From Rhodocyclaceae bacterium (GTDB lineage Bacteria > Pseudomonadota > Gammaproteobacteria > Burkholderiales > Rhodocyclaceae): a stretch of 64,000 nucleotides of DNA. Positions 51,071 to 59,613 of this stretch are shown here, piece after piece. Location: the NCBI GenBank assembly GCA_016721505.1, contig JADKHX010000009.1:1-64000 (forward strand). The letters run 5' to 3'. The notes below the pieces were generated by a model. It was not told the DNA's origin, did not search any database, and saw nothing but the letters and a program-made list of their open reading frames with translations. Numbering within the stretch: position 1 is the first letter of the stretch; each line of letters opens with the position of its first letter. Both the position numbers and the translations under genes were made by a program.

Positions 51071-51256
51071 GCGTCCCCATCTGTCCTTGGCACCTGAGAG
51101 ATTTACTCCGTCGGTGGATGGTTGCTGATCGCTTGCCCAAGCCAATCAGCCCATCACTCTCCAGATCTTTGCTGCGTCGTCGGTCCTTCTGCCTGAGCGG
51201 TTCCTGGGGGTTGCGCCTTCGGCGGTGACGGTCGGAATTGTCACGCTCTCCCGACG
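51071..51256 (-). ncRNA. Tandem glycine riboswitch ahead of gcvT
   Basis: Two glycine aptamers on the minus strand. Aptamer 1 opens with GGGAGAGCGTGAC and shows CGCCGAAGGCGCAA and CTCAGGCAGAAGGACCG. Aptamer 2 opens CTGGAGAGTGATGG and shows CACCGACGGAGTAAATCTC, TCTCAGGTGCC and AAGGACAGATGGGG. Binding of glycine should switch on gcvTHP. It ends about 50 bases before the gcvT start. Confidence 0.95.
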
Positions 51257-51266
51257 ACCAAGTGAC

Positions 51267-51295
51267 ATTATCGCGGTTGCAGCTAAGCCTTGCAA
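51267..51295 (-). promoter_or_regulatory. Promoter of the gcv operon
   Basis: On the minus strand TTGCAA (51295-51290), 17 bp, GATAAT (51272-51267). The start would be near 51260, exactly where the riboswitch begins. Confidence 0.72.
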
Positions 51296-51316
51296 GCGAT
51301 ACGCCGTTGCTGCCTT

Positions 51317-51934
51317 TTACCGCATCATCCCATCACGAATCAGTCCAACCGCAACGCCTTCAATAGTCAGCGATTCGTTTCGTGTGTTGACCAAAATCGG
51401 TTTGAAATCTTTATTCTCAGCGATCAGTTCAACCATCGTCCCGCGCCGCTTGAAGCGCTTGACAGTGACTTCGTCGCCGATACGGGCAACCACGATTTGG
51501 CCGTTGGTGGCCTCGGACGTGCTATGGATGGCGAGCACATCACCATCAAGAATGCCGGCGTCAATCATCGACAACCCACGCACACGGAGCAAATAATCCG
51601 CGCGGGGTGAAAATAGTGCCGGGTCCACGCGCATCGTGTCGAGCCGGTTTTCGACTGCCAAAATCGGCGAGCCAGCAGCGACTGTGCCGATGAGCGGCAG
51701 GCCGAGTTGCTCGACCAATCGAATGCCACGCGCTGAACCGGATTCGAGGGTGATAGCGCCTTTGCGCGCCAGCGCGCGCAAGTGATCTTCGGCGGCATTG
51801 GCCGAGGCAAAACCAAACGCACTAGCGATTTCAGCGCGGGTCGGCGGCACGCTAAAAACTTCAAGGCTATTGCGAATGAAGGCGAGAATTTCGCTTTGCC
51901 GCGGCGTGAGATTGGTAGCGGTTGAGGATTTCAT
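51317..51934 (-). CDS. lexA: SOS repressor LexA
   Basis: 205 residues. The N-terminal winged helix has PTRAEIASAFGFASANAAED. The cleavage site Ala87-Gly88 is in VAAGSP, the catalytic serine is Ser122 in RGLSMIDAGILDGD and the lysine is Lys159 in DEVTVKRFKRRG. The start lies 15 bases from an SOS box, so autoregulation is expected. Divergent from the methyltransferase gene. Confidence 0.96.
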   Translation of the reverse strand: MKSSTATNLTPRQSEILAFIRNSLEVFSVPPTRAEIASAFGFASANAAEDHLRALARKGAITLESGSARGIRLVEQLGLPLIGTVAAGSPILAVENRLDTMRVDPALFSPRADYLLRVRGLSMIDAGILDGDVLAIHSTSEATNGQIVVARIGDEVTVKRFKRRGTMVELIAENKDFKPILVNTRNESLTIEGVAVGLIRDGMMR

Positions 51935-51949
51935 GGGCGACTCCTTTGG

Positions 51950-51965
51950 CTGTTGTTATATACAG
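51950..51965. promoter_or_regulatory. lexA: SOS box (LexA operator)
   Basis: CTGTTGTTATATACAG is CTGT-N8-ACAG, the LexA consensus. It sits 16 bp upstream of lexA and 88 bp ahead of the divergent methyltransferase gene, which may therefore also respond to DNA damage. Confidence 0.88.
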
Positions 51966-52052
51966 TACACTAAAGTGTCGTTGGATGCCAGAAATTTCTT
52001 CGTAAATTTGTTCGCGAATTTGTGCAACGGCATCGCGCTAACATGCTTAAAA

Positions 52053-52700
52053 ATGCTGAGACAAGAGCAACAATTGAGTAACCAGAACGATCAACTAACG
52101 GAAATTTCGGCGCGCACTTTGCTGCATTACGAGCAAAGCGCAGCAAGCTTTCGTGACGGCACATGGCATCACGATGTGAGTCAAAACATCGATGCCTTGT
52201 TGCGCCATATCACGGCGCCAGTGCCGTGTCGGATTCTTGATTTCGGCTGTGGGCCAGGGCGAGATTTGTGTGCGCTGTTGGCGCGCGGGCATCATCCCAT
52301 CGGGCTGGACGGAGCGCAGCAATTTGTGGATATGGCGGCGAGCGCAAGCGGGTGCGAAGTGTGGCAACAGGATTTTCTCAAGCTCAGGTTACCTGATGAT
52401 TATTTCGACGGCGTGTTCGCCAATGCATCGCTGTTTCACATCCCCAGCGGCGAACTGCCGCGCGTGTTATGCCAACTTCACGCGACACTCAAACAAGGTG
52501 GCGTGTTGTTTAGCTCCAACCCTCGTGGAGATAATCAGGAAGGTTGGCGCGAAGATCGCTACGGCGCTTTCCACGACCTCACTGCATGGCGAGAATTTTT
52601 GACAGTGGCTGGTTTTGTCGAACTCGAACACTATTTCCGTCCAGCGGGTTTGCCGCGCGAACAACAACCGTGGCTAGCTAGCGTGTGGCGAAAAATTTGA
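52053..52700 (+). CDS. Class I SAM-dependent methyltransferase
   Basis: 215 residues from ATG 52053. The SAM motif is CRILDFGCGPGRDLCALLAR, followed by acidic motif II in HPIGLDGAQQFVDMA. Post-motif DGVFANASLFHIPSGELPRV is typical of small-molecule methylases (Methyltransf_11/25 type). The longer frame starting at 51798 overlaps lexA antisense and is rejected. Substrate unknown. Transcription starts near the lexA SOS box. Confidence 0.88.
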   Translation: MLRQEQQLSNQNDQLTEISARTLLHYEQSAASFRDGTWHHDVSQNIDALLRHITAPVPCRILDFGCGPGRDLCALLARGHHPIGLDGAQQFVDMAASASGCEVWQQDFLKLRLPDDYFDGVFANASLFHIPSGELPRVLCQLHATLKQGGVLFSSNPRGDNQEGWREDRYGAFHDLTAWREFLTVAGFVELEHYFRPAGLPREQQPWLASVWRKI

Positions 52701-52764
52701 GCGATATTTTTTGACGCCGTACCTGCGTTAGCATTCCAACTTGATTACTTGCGCTTTAAAGATC

Positions 52765-53874
52765 ATGAACAACCAAAATACGTTGATGCGACTATTGTCA
52801 AGCTTGTTGTTTGCGATTGCAGCCGGCATAGCTCACGCCGACGATGGTCCGCATGCTCGGTACGTTGGAAATGCGACGGGACAGGGCTTAGACGTGAAAT
52901 GGCTATGCGAAGGCAAGGTAATTCGAAAAGAATATCCCCTGGCGGCAAACGCGAAACTAGAACCTGTGTGTGGCTTTTCGCAGTCGATTACGGTGCGCGA
53001 AGACAACGCCGTGTTTCCCGCGCCAGTCAAATTTCAAGCCAAGAAACTGGCGGCGATTAGCGATATTCATGGCCAGTACGGCAGCATGAAAAAACTGCTG
53101 CAAGCACACGGCATCATCGATCAAAACTTGGCCTGGAGTTTTGGTGATGGACATTTGGTGATCACCGGCGATGTATTTGATCGTGGCGAACATGTCACAG
53201 AAGCGCTGTGGCTGCTTTACGCACTCGACGCGCAAGCCAAAGCCGCGGGCGGCGCAGTGCACATGCTGCTGGGTAATCACGAAGCAATGGTGATGGCCAA
53301 CGATCTGCGCTACGTCAATCCCCAGTACCTTGCCGTGGCGCAAACCTTGGGGCTGACTTATCCTGAAATTTTTGACAATCAAAGTGTCCTGGGTCGTTGG
53401 CTACGTAGCAAACCAGTTATCGTTCAAGTGAATGACAGTTTGTTTATGCACGCGGGATTACACCCCGATTACGTCAGTCTGAAAATGTCAGTCAGTGAGG
53501 TTAACGAACATTTTCGTCGCTCGCTCGGCCTCGCCAAAAGTGAAATCAAACAAGATGACACGCTGGCATTTTTGTACGGCAAGCTCGGCCCGATTTGGTA
53601 TCGCGGCTATTTCAATGCGCCGCTACTTGAAGCAAGTGAGCTAGACAAAGTGTTGGAACAACTGCAGGTCTCACGCATCGTCGTCGGCCACACCACCATG
53701 TCCGGTGTGTTTTCGCATTACCGTGGCAAAGTGATTTCGATAGACGGCGATATGCAAAGAGGCAAGGTAGGCGAGGTGTTGTTGATAGAAAACGGAAACC
53801 TGTCGCGCGGCACATTGAATGGCGAGCGCTTGCCGATTCCTGAATTCAGCGGGAGAGCTTCGGCGTTTGAGTAA
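52765..53874 (+). CDS. Exported metallophosphatase (Shewanella-like protein phosphatase type)
   Basis: 369 residues from ATG 52765. An N-terminal signal peptide is seen (LMRLLSSLLFAIAAGIAHAD). Metal motifs of the calcineurin-like family are present in order: ISDIHGQYGSM, ITGDVFDRGEHV, MLLGNHEAMV and the histidines in MHAGLHPDY and VGHTTMSGV. The order and the periplasmic location resemble Shewanella-like PPP phosphatases. The TTG at 52741 would add eight residues without a better signal. Followed by a bidirectional hairpin. Confidence 0.88.
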   Translation: MNNQNTLMRLLSSLLFAIAAGIAHADDGPHARYVGNATGQGLDVKWLCEGKVIRKEYPLAANAKLEPVCGFSQSITVREDNAVFPAPVKFQAKKLAAISDIHGQYGSMKKLLQAHGIIDQNLAWSFGDGHLVITGDVFDRGEHVTEALWLLYALDAQAKAAGGAVHMLLGNHEAMVMANDLRYVNPQYLAVAQTLGLTYPEIFDNQSVLGRWLRSKPVIVQVNDSLFMHAGLHPDYVSLKMSVSEVNEHFRRSLGLAKSEIKQDDTLAFLYGKLGPIWYRGYFNAPLLEASELDKVLEQLQVSRIVVGHTTMSGVFSHYRGKVISIDGDMQRGKVGEVLLIENGNLSRGTLNGERLPIPEFSGRASAFE

Positions 53875-53875
53875 T

Positions 53876-53905
53876 GCGAGTTGGTGCTGGCGATACGCCG
53901 TTCGA
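53876..53905 (-). repeat. Dispersed 28-bp repeat, intergenic copy after the phosphatase
   Basis: GCGAGTTGGTGCTGG then CGATACGCCGTTCGAA. Homology to the left end of the 12328 element extends further right (GAATT-GTTTG), so the unit is longer than 28 bp here. Confidence 0.85.
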
Positions 53906-53941
53906 ATTGGTTTGTAGCCGAAAACGCACGGCACCAGTGAA

Positions 53942-53973
53942 AAAACCGCCAGCCAAAATGCGCTAACGGTTTT
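53942..53973. terminator. Bidirectional terminator between phosphatase and tRNA-Pro
   Basis: AAAACCG (53942-53948) and CGGTTTT (53967-53973) with inner AGC/GCT pairing. A-rich on the left and T-rich on the right, so it can end both the phosphatase and the minus-strand tRNA. Confidence 0.65.
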
Positions 53974-53983
53974 CTGATTTTCT

Positions 53984-54060
53984 TGGTCGGGACGGAGTGA
54001 TTCGAACACTCGACCCCTTGCACCCCATGCAAGTGCGCTACCAGGCTGCGCCACGCCCCG
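53984..54060 (-). tRNA. tRNA-Pro(GGG)
   Basis: On the minus strand the acceptor pairs CGGGGCG with CGTCCCG (one G-T), then A and CCA encoded. The anticodon loop ATGGGGT gives GGG. Confidence 0.93.
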
Positions 54061-54092
54061 ACGAGCGGAAATTATATCAGCTAGGCTGCGCT

Positions 54093-54467
54093 CTAGATGG
54101 GTGCGCGAAGGAAAGCAATAATGCTATCTAGCGCTTCGTGCATGGTTTTACCGTCGTTTGCCGGTGTTAATTCTTGCTCGGATTCGGGATGCTCCGGCCC
54201 GTCTTCCAAGCGGTTTCTGGCACCGCTGATGGTGAAGCCGTCTTGATAAAGTAGTTCGCGGATGCGGCGCACCAACAAGACTTCGTGGTGTTGGTAGTAG
54301 CGTCGATTGCCGCGACGTTTTACCGGTTTTAGCTGGGTGAATTCTTGTTCCCAATAGCGCAGCACGTGAGGCTTGACGCCGCACAAATCGCTCACTTCGC
54401 CGATGGTGAAGTAGCGTTTGGCGGGGATGGGCGGCAGGTCTGATCTAGAACTGCTGGACGCTACCAC
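54093..54467 (-). CDS. MerR family transcriptional regulator
   Basis: 124 residues from GTG 54467. The MerR winged helix reads YFTIGEVSDLCGVKPHVLRY followed by WEQEFTQLKPVKRRGNRRYY and VLLVRRIRELLYQDGFTI. No metal-binding cysteines are seen at the end, so a small-molecule or stress ligand is as likely as metal. Overlaps ihfA by 23 bp, and ihfA-merR pairs are common in betaproteobacteria. Confidence 0.9.
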   Translation of the reverse strand: MVASSSSRSDLPPIPAKRYFTIGEVSDLCGVKPHVLRYWEQEFTQLKPVKRRGNRRYYQHHEVLLVRRIRELLYQDGFTISGARNRLEDGPEHPESEQELTPANDGKTMHEALDSIIAFLRAPI

Positions 54468-54753
54468 GAGGTGTGGTCTCCACCGCGGTCTTCAGCTTTT
54501 GGCTGGAATGGAATGTCACGACACGGCGCGCGGTAATGGGAATTTCTTCACCGGTTTTCGGATTGCGTCCAGGTCGTTGTGGTTTGTCGCGCAATTGAAA
54601 ATTGCCAAAGCCTGAAAGTTTGACGCCGTCACCGCCTTCGAGCGACATACGAACTTCATCAAAAAACGCCTCGACCATGTCTTTCGCTTCACGCTTGTTG
54701 AGGCCCACTTTTTCAAAAAGAAGGTCAGCAAGCTCGGCTTTGGTGAGGGTCAT
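54445..54753 (-). CDS. ihfA: Integration host factor alpha subunit
   Basis: 102 residues. IHF bends DNA with IhfB in recombination, replication and transcription. Start MTLTKAELADLLFEKVGLNK, DNA-contact arm GRNPKTGEEIPITARRVVTF. It ends the thrS-infC-rpmI-rplT-pheS-pheT-ihfA-merR set, 18 bases after pheT, as in E. coli order pheST-ihfA. Confidence 0.97.
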   Translation of the reverse strand: MTLTKAELADLLFEKVGLNKREAKDMVEAFFDEVRMSLEGGDGVKLSGFGNFQLRDKPQRPGRNPKTGEEIPITARRVVTFHSSQKLKTAVETTPRGSVQQF

Positions 54754-54771
54754 TGCGGTGGTTCTCCGGGG

Positions 54772-57159
54772 TCAGGCTCTGAGGCTTGCATTGAAGTCGC
54801 GCGTTGCAATTGCCAACAAATTCGCGACTGCTGCTTCGACTTCCGCATCCTCGAGAGTGCGTTGAGTATCTTGCATAACTATACGAAACGCAAGGCTTTT
54901 TTGGCCCAAAGAGAGGCCTTTGCCTTGATATAAGTCAAACAGATTAATGTCGCAAACAATTTCCGCGGCGGCGGCTTTCATTGCATCCAAAATCGGCTGA
55001 ACTTCTTGGGTTTGTGGCACGACCAGTGCGAGATCACGAGTCACGGCGGGTTGGCGTGAAAGCTCGCGATAGGCTGGCAAATTGCTACCCAACAGCGCAT
55101 CCAGTTCGGCTTCAAAAATCATCGGCGCGCTGGCGAGTTCGTATTTTTGTACCCAACGGGGGTGCAGTTCGCCGATGATGCCAACGACTTTTTTGTCGAT
55201 GATTACATTGGCACAACGACCAGGATGTAATGCTGGATGCGTCGCTTTTTCAAAGCGCGGCGCGTATTGCCCGAAGATCGCTTCGACATCGGCTTTGAGA
55301 TCAAAAAAGTCGACAGCGCGTTTGGGCTGACCCCATTGTTCGTCAGCGTTCGGTCCCCAAGCTAACAATGCGATGCGCAAAGGCTGCGTAAAACCGGCGA
55401 CGTCGTTCGGCTCAGTTGTACGTAAAAAACAACGACCGATTTCGAACACACGGACGCGTTCAATCTGCCGTTTGCGATTGTTGGTCAGCGCGCCAACCAA
55501 GCCACCAATCAGGGTTGAGCGCATGGTGCTCATTTGCGCGGCGATGGGATTGGCGAGTGCTATTGGCGCACTGCGTGCAATGCTGTCGGCAAAGTCTTTT
55601 TCCCATTCGGTATCGACAAAGCTATAGGTGACAACCTCGTGATAATCGCGTTCGGCCACAATATGACGTAATTGCATGGCGGTGCGGCGACTCTCGGTGC
55701 TCGGCATCATGGCCGCGCGGGCGACGGGCGGCACGGTTGGAATATTTTCGTAGCCGTAGATGCGGGCGAGCTCTTCGATTAAGTCCTCTTCGATGCTCAT
55801 GTCAAAGCGAAACGAAGGCGGTGTGACCAAGAAAGAATCCGCATTCCGCTGAACAACAAGGCCCAGCCCACGCAGAATTTTCTCGATGCGATCGGCGCCG
55901 AGCGAGATACCGAGTACTTTCTCGGCACGCGCCGTATGCAAACCAACGGCAGGACGTTTGGGCAGGTTTTCTGCACTGAGTGCTTCGACAATTGGGCCCG
56001 CTTGTCCGCCACAGATTTGCAAAATTAATGCGGCGGCACGTTCGGTGGCAGCAACTTGCAATTCAAAGTCCACGCCGCGTTCATAGCGATGCGATGCGTC
56101 GGTTGAAAAGCCTAAAGCACGTGCCTTGCCGACGATGGCATCCGCTGCGAAAAAAGCGCATTCAAGGAACAAATCCGTCGTGGTGGCGCTGATACCAGAG
56201 TATTCGCCACCCATCACGCCGGCAATTGCCAAGGGCTTTTCATCGTCGGCAATCAAGGCGGTGTCTGCTGTCGGCGTGATAGTTTGGCCATTGAGCAAGA
56301 CCAGCGTTTCGTTGATTGCTGGATAACGTACATGGATGGTTCCGGCAAGCTGCGTATTGTCAAACGCGTGCAGCGGTTGACCGAGTTCGAGCATGACGTA
56401 ATTGGTAATGTCGACCAAGGCTGAAATCGAGCGTACACCAGAGCGTTCGATACGTTGCTTCATCCATTCCGGTGTTGGTGCTTGTGAATTAACGCCGGTC
56501 ACCATGCGGCCGCAATAGCGGGGGCAAACTTCAGGCGCGTCGAGGACGATGGCGCGCCGTTTGTCGTGTGTGGCGGGTACAGCAGAGATATCCGGGGAAA
56601 TCAAAGGCGCACCAGTGAGTGCAGAGACTTCGCGCGCAATGCCGAGCAGCGATAAACAATCCGCGCGATTGGGCGTAAGTTTGAGTGTGATGAGCGTGTC
56701 ATCGAGGTCAAGTTGCTGACGAATATTGGTGCCGACAATTGCGTCATCCGCAAGTTCTAATAAGCCACCATGATCGTCATTCAATCCCAATTCACGTGCC
56801 GAGCAAAGCATGCCGAAGCTATCGATGCCGCGTACTTTAGCCTGCTTGATTTCCATGCCGGGTAACTTGGCACCGACGCGCGCGCAGGGGACTTTCATGC
56901 CAGCTACAACATTGGGTGCGCCGCAGACAATTTGCAGTGATTCGGCTTGCCCGATATCCACACGGCAGAGTTTGAGCTTGTCTGCATCAGGATGTTTTTC
57001 TGTCGACAAAACTTGCGCAACAACGACATCGCTAAACGGTGGTGCAGGATGGCTAATTTCTTCGACTTCCAGCCCGGCCATAGTCAGCAGATGGCACAGC
57101 GCTTCCGTCGTAATCGGCGGATTGCACAAACTGCGTAGCCAGGATTCTGAAAATTGCAT
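54772..57159 (-). CDS. pheT: Phenylalanyl-tRNA synthetase beta subunit
   Basis: 795 residues. With PheS it charges tRNA-Phe. Domain order: tRNA-binding fold (VVVAQVLSTEKHPDADKLKL), the B3/B4 editing domain (LITLKLTPNRADCLSLLGIA), B5, the catalytic-like core and C-terminal anticodon-binding domain (QPAVTRDLALVVPQTQEVQP). The stop lies 18 bases before ihfA, and 44 bases separate it from pheS. Confidence 0.97.
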   Translation of the reverse strand: MQFSESWLRSLCNPPITTEALCHLLTMAGLEVEEISHPAPPFSDVVVAQVLSTEKHPDADKLKLCRVDIGQAESLQIVCGAPNVVAGMKVPCARVGAKLPGMEIKQAKVRGIDSFGMLCSARELGLNDDHGGLLELADDAIVGTNIRQQLDLDDTLITLKLTPNRADCLSLLGIAREVSALTGAPLISPDISAVPATHDKRRAIVLDAPEVCPRYCGRMVTGVNSQAPTPEWMKQRIERSGVRSISALVDITNYVMLELGQPLHAFDNTQLAGTIHVRYPAINETLVLLNGQTITPTADTALIADDEKPLAIAGVMGGEYSGISATTTDLFLECAFFAADAIVGKARALGFSTDASHRYERGVDFELQVAATERAAALILQICGGQAGPIVEALSAENLPKRPAVGLHTARAEKVLGISLGADRIEKILRGLGLVVQRNADSFLVTPPSFRFDMSIEEDLIEELARIYGYENIPTVPPVARAAMMPSTESRRTAMQLRHIVAERDYHEVVTYSFVDTEWEKDFADSIARSAPIALANPIAAQMSTMRSTLIGGLVGALTNNRKRQIERVRVFEIGRCFLRTTEPNDVAGFTQPLRIALLAWGPNADEQWGQPKRAVDFFDLKADVEAIFGQYAPRFEKATHPALHPGRCANVIIDKKVVGIIGELHPRWVQKYELASAPMIFEAELDALLGSNLPAYRELSRQPAVTRDLALVVPQTQEVQPILDAMKAAAAEIVCDINLFDLYQGKGLSLGQKSLAFRIVMQDTQRTLEDAEVEAAVANLLAIATRDFNASLRA

Positions 57160-57203
57160 GAGGAATGCGTCCGTGAAAAAAGTGAGCGAGTTTTGCGGTT
57201 AGC

Positions 57204-58259
57204 TTATTGGAATTGTTTTAGGAAGCGCAAATCGCTTTCAAAGAACAAGCGTAAATCATTGACGCCATAACGCAGCATGGTCAAGCGATCCGGGCCCATA
57301 CCGAAAGCGAAGCCGGTGTATTTTTGCGGATCGAATCCGCCACAGCGCAGGACATTCGGATGCACCATGCCGCAGCCGGCGATTTCCAGCCAGCGGCCTT
57401 CGAGCGCGCCGCTCATGAAGGCGACATCAATTTCAGCGGATGGTTCGGTGAATGGAAAAAACGACGGGCGAAAACGTACTTTCAGGTCGTCGCTCTCAAA
57501 GAAATTACGCAGGAAATCGGTGACCACACCTTTCAAATCCGCGAAGCTGACGTTCTCGCCGACCCACAGCCCTTCGGCTTGATGGAACATTGGCGAATGC
57601 GTCGCGTCCGAATCCACGCGATACACGCGACCCGGGCAAAGGATTCGCAGTTCGGGTAGCGTATCGAGGTGTTTGTAACGCTCGGTATGTGCCAGCATCG
57701 CGCGAATTTGCACTGGACTGGTGTGCGTGCGCAGCAATACGTCGGGCTGCACTTTGCCATCGACACCGGTGACGTAAAAAGTATCGTGCATCGAGCGGGC
57801 AGGGTGATTATCCGGGGTGTTGAGGGCGGTGAAGTTATGCCAATCAGTTTCGATTTCCGGGCCATCGGCGATAGCAAAACCAATCGAGCGGAATAGCGCT
57901 TCGATGCGCTCAAGACTCATGGTTACCGGATGCAGACTGCCGCGCATGCGGCCACGTCCCGGCAGAGTGACATCGAGCGCTTCGGCGGCGAGTTGGGTTT
58001 CGAGTTGCGCGTTGCGCAGCGCATCACGGCGTGTTGTCAGCGCCAACTCAATAGATTCTTTGGCGCGATTGATTTCTGCGCCGACAGTTTTGCGCTCTTC
58101 CGGCGGCAGTTTGCCGAGGCCTTTGAGCAGCGCGGTCAATGAGCCATCTTTACCCAGATAGCGCGCTTTGGCATCTTCGAGCTTTGCCGGTTCGGTTGCA
58201 GCGGTGAAATCGGCAACCGCAGCGTCGACCAGCGTGGCAAGTTGTTCTTGATTACTCAT
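57204..58259 (-). CDS. pheS: Phenylalanyl-tRNA synthetase alpha subunit
   Basis: 351 residues from ATG 58259 (MSNQEQLATLVDAAVADF). The N-terminal coiled coil covers about 1-95. Class II motifs are HPVTMSLERIEALFRSIGFA (motif 1 area), RTHTSPVQIRAMLAH and PGRVYRVDSDATHSPMFHQA (motif 2), and FAFGMGPDRLTMLRYGVNDL (motif 3). A weak resemblance to the dispersed repeat at 58026-58051 codes LALTTRRDAL in the coiled coil; that may be chance. A terminator hairpin precedes the gene. Confidence 0.97.
   Translation of the reverse strand: MSNQEQLATLVDAAVADFTAATEPAKLEDAKARYLGKDGSLTALLKGLGKLPPEERKTVGAEINRAKESIELALTTRRDALRNAQLETQLAAEALDVTLPGRGRMRGSLHPVTMSLERIEALFRSIGFAIADGPEIETDWHNFTALNTPDNHPARSMHDTFYVTGVDGKVQPDVLLRTHTSPVQIRAMLAHTERYKHLDTLPELRILCPGRVYRVDSDATHSPMFHQAEGLWVGENVSFADLKGVVTDFLRNFFESDDLKVRFRPSFFPFTEPSAEIDVAFMSGALEGRWLEIAGCGMVHPNVLRCGGFDPQKYTGFAFGMGPDRLTMLRYGVNDLRLFFESDLRFLKQFQ
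58026..58051 (+). repeat. Possible degenerate repeat copy in pheS
   Basis: ACGGCGTGTTGTCAGCGCC then AACTCA. Flank is perfect but the core has several mismatches. The coded segment aligns to normal PheS coiled coil without length change. Confidence 0.5.
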
Positions 58260-58296
58260 CAGAGCGCATTCGGAATGTGCAGGTAACAATTAATCT

Positions 58297-58329
58297 AAAA
58301 AAAAGGAGGCCCCAGAATCTTGGGCCTCC
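58297..58329 (-). terminator. Terminator between rplT and pheS
   Basis: On the minus strand GGAGGCCC pairs with GGGCCTCC and is followed by eight T. It lies between rplT (stop 58350) and pheS (start 58259) and should reduce transcription of pheST-ihfA. Confidence 0.88.
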
Positions 58330-58349
58330 CTTCCGTTGGTGGTGCTTAA

Positions 58350-58709
58350 TTAAGCCGGAAGCTGGGCCTTGGCTTGATTCGCCAGGGCGGCAAATGCCGG
58401 TTTGTCAAACACTGCCAGATCAGCGAGCACTTTGCGATCGACTTCGATGGAGGCTTTTTTCAGGCCGTTCATCAAGGTGCTGTACTTCATGCCCAATTCA
58501 CGTGCGGCGGCGTTGATACGCGCAATCCACAACACGCGGAACTGACGCTTCCGTTGACGACGGTCACGGTAAGCATATTGCCCGGCTTTCATCACCGCTT
58601 CTTTGGCGATGCGATAGACGGTACTGCGACGACCGCGATAGCCTTTGGCCTGGTCGAGAACTTTCTTGTGACGCGCGCGCGCCGTTACACCACGTTTTAC
58701 TCTTGGCAT
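58350..58709 (-). CDS. rplT: 50S ribosomal protein L20
   Basis: 119 residues. Start MPRVKRGVTARARHKKVLDQ, then AKGYRGRRSTVYRIAKEAVM and the ending DKPAFAALANQAKAQLPA. Binds 23S rRNA early in assembly. Twelve bases after rpmI. Confidence 0.98.
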   Translation of the reverse strand: MPRVKRGVTARARHKKVLDQAKGYRGRRSTVYRIAKEAVMKAGQYAYRDRRQRKRQFRVLWIARINAAARELGMKYSTLMNGLKKASIEVDRKVLADLAVFDKPAFAALANQAKAQLPA

Positions 58710-58721
58710 TTTCGGTCTCCT

Positions 58722-58919
58722 TTACGCGTAGGGAAGCATAGAACGAACTGACTTAATGTCAGATGCGTTCACGGTTAAGGTGCCACGAAGTTGCCGCTTA
58801 TTCTTGGTGGTTTTCTTGGTGAGAATGTGGCGCTTAAACGCTTGTGCGCGTTTGATGCTGCCGGATGCGCGAACGATAAATCGTTTAGCGGCACCGCTTT
58901 TGGTTTTCATCTTCGGCAT
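58722..58919 (-). CDS. rpmI: 50S ribosomal protein L35
   Basis: 65 residues from ATG 58919 (MPKMKTKSGAAKRFIVRASG). KRHILTKKTTKNKRQLRGTL is the family block. The frame is open up to 59120, but the upstream part is not L35-like and an AGGAGAT ribosome site precedes 58919. Confidence 0.97.
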   Translation of the reverse strand: MPKMKTKSGAAKRFIVRASGSIKRAQAFKRHILTKKTTKNKRQLRGTLTVNASDIKSVRSMLPYA

Positions 58920-59037
58920 CGAAGATCTCCTTATCACATGAAGCCAGGTGTTTCCCGCCTTGGGAATGCTTGGTGACCCGCCCCACTTCTTTTTGTCAGC
59001 TGCCAAATTCAGCGTCCGACAAATCCCTGCTTTGCTA

Positions 59038-59574
59038 CTAGGTACTACTTGCTGCTTTTTTCTTAGAAGCTGCCAGCACCATGATGAGCTGCCGACCTTC
59101 CATTTTTGGCCATTGTTCAACCATGGCTTGCTGCTCTAAATCTGCTTTGATACGTTCCAACATACGCATGCCGATTTCCTGATGCGCCATTTCACGACCC
59201 CGGTAACGCAGCGTAATTTTTGCTTTGTCACCATCGGCCAAAAACTTGATCACGTTACGCAATTTGATTTGGTAATCGTTTTCGTCGGTGCCCGGACGAA
59301 ATTTAACTTCCTTCACTATCACTTGCTTTTGCTTCAGCTTCGCCTCGTGGGCGCGCTTGGCTTCTTGATACTTGAACTTGCCCACGTCCATGATTTTGCA
59401 GACTGGTGGTTGCGCCATCGGTGCGATTTCCACTAAATCCACACCAGCCTCATCAGCTAGCTCCAACGCTTGACGAATCGGGACGATTCCTAACTGTTCA
59501 CCGTCAACCCCGACCAGACGGACTTCTGGGGCTGTAATTTCGTCATTCAGACGCTGCGACTTTTCCTGAGCGAT
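59038..59574 (-). CDS. infC: Translation initiation factor IF-3, ATC start
   Basis: 178 residues when started at ATC 59574. The N-terminal domain then reads IAQEKSQRLNDEITAPEVRL, VGVDGEQLGIVPIRQALELA, which is the standard IF-3 opening. The first ATG in frame (59466) would remove 36 conserved residues. GGAG lies 9-10 bases ahead of ATC. Rare AUU/AUC starts allow IF-3 to repress its own translation in relatives. The C-terminal domain contains KVKFRPGTDENDYQIKLRNV-type sequence (KEVKFRPGTDENDYQIKLRN). It is 39 bases after thrS. Confidence 0.95.
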   Translation of the reverse strand: MAQEKSQRLNDEITAPEVRLVGVDGEQLGIVPIRQALELADEAGVDLVEIAPMAQPPVCKIMDVGKFKYQEAKRAHEAKLKQKQVIVKEVKFRPGTDENDYQIKLRNVIKFLADGDKAKITLRYRGREMAHQEIGMRMLERIKADLEQQAMVEQWPKMEGRQLIMVLAASKKKAASST

Positions 59575-59613
59575 GGTTCAAATCTCCATAAAAACAAACA
59601 ACGATGCCAGTGC

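Noticed and set aside
51798..52052. 85-residue N-terminal extension of the methyltransferase
   Set aside because: It reads antisense through lexA and the SOS box; ATG 52053 starts a normal-length protein.
57204..58289. Longer pheS start at 58289
   Set aside because: The extra ten residues overlap the end of the leader hairpin region and are not family-like; MSNQEQ at 58259 is the normal start.
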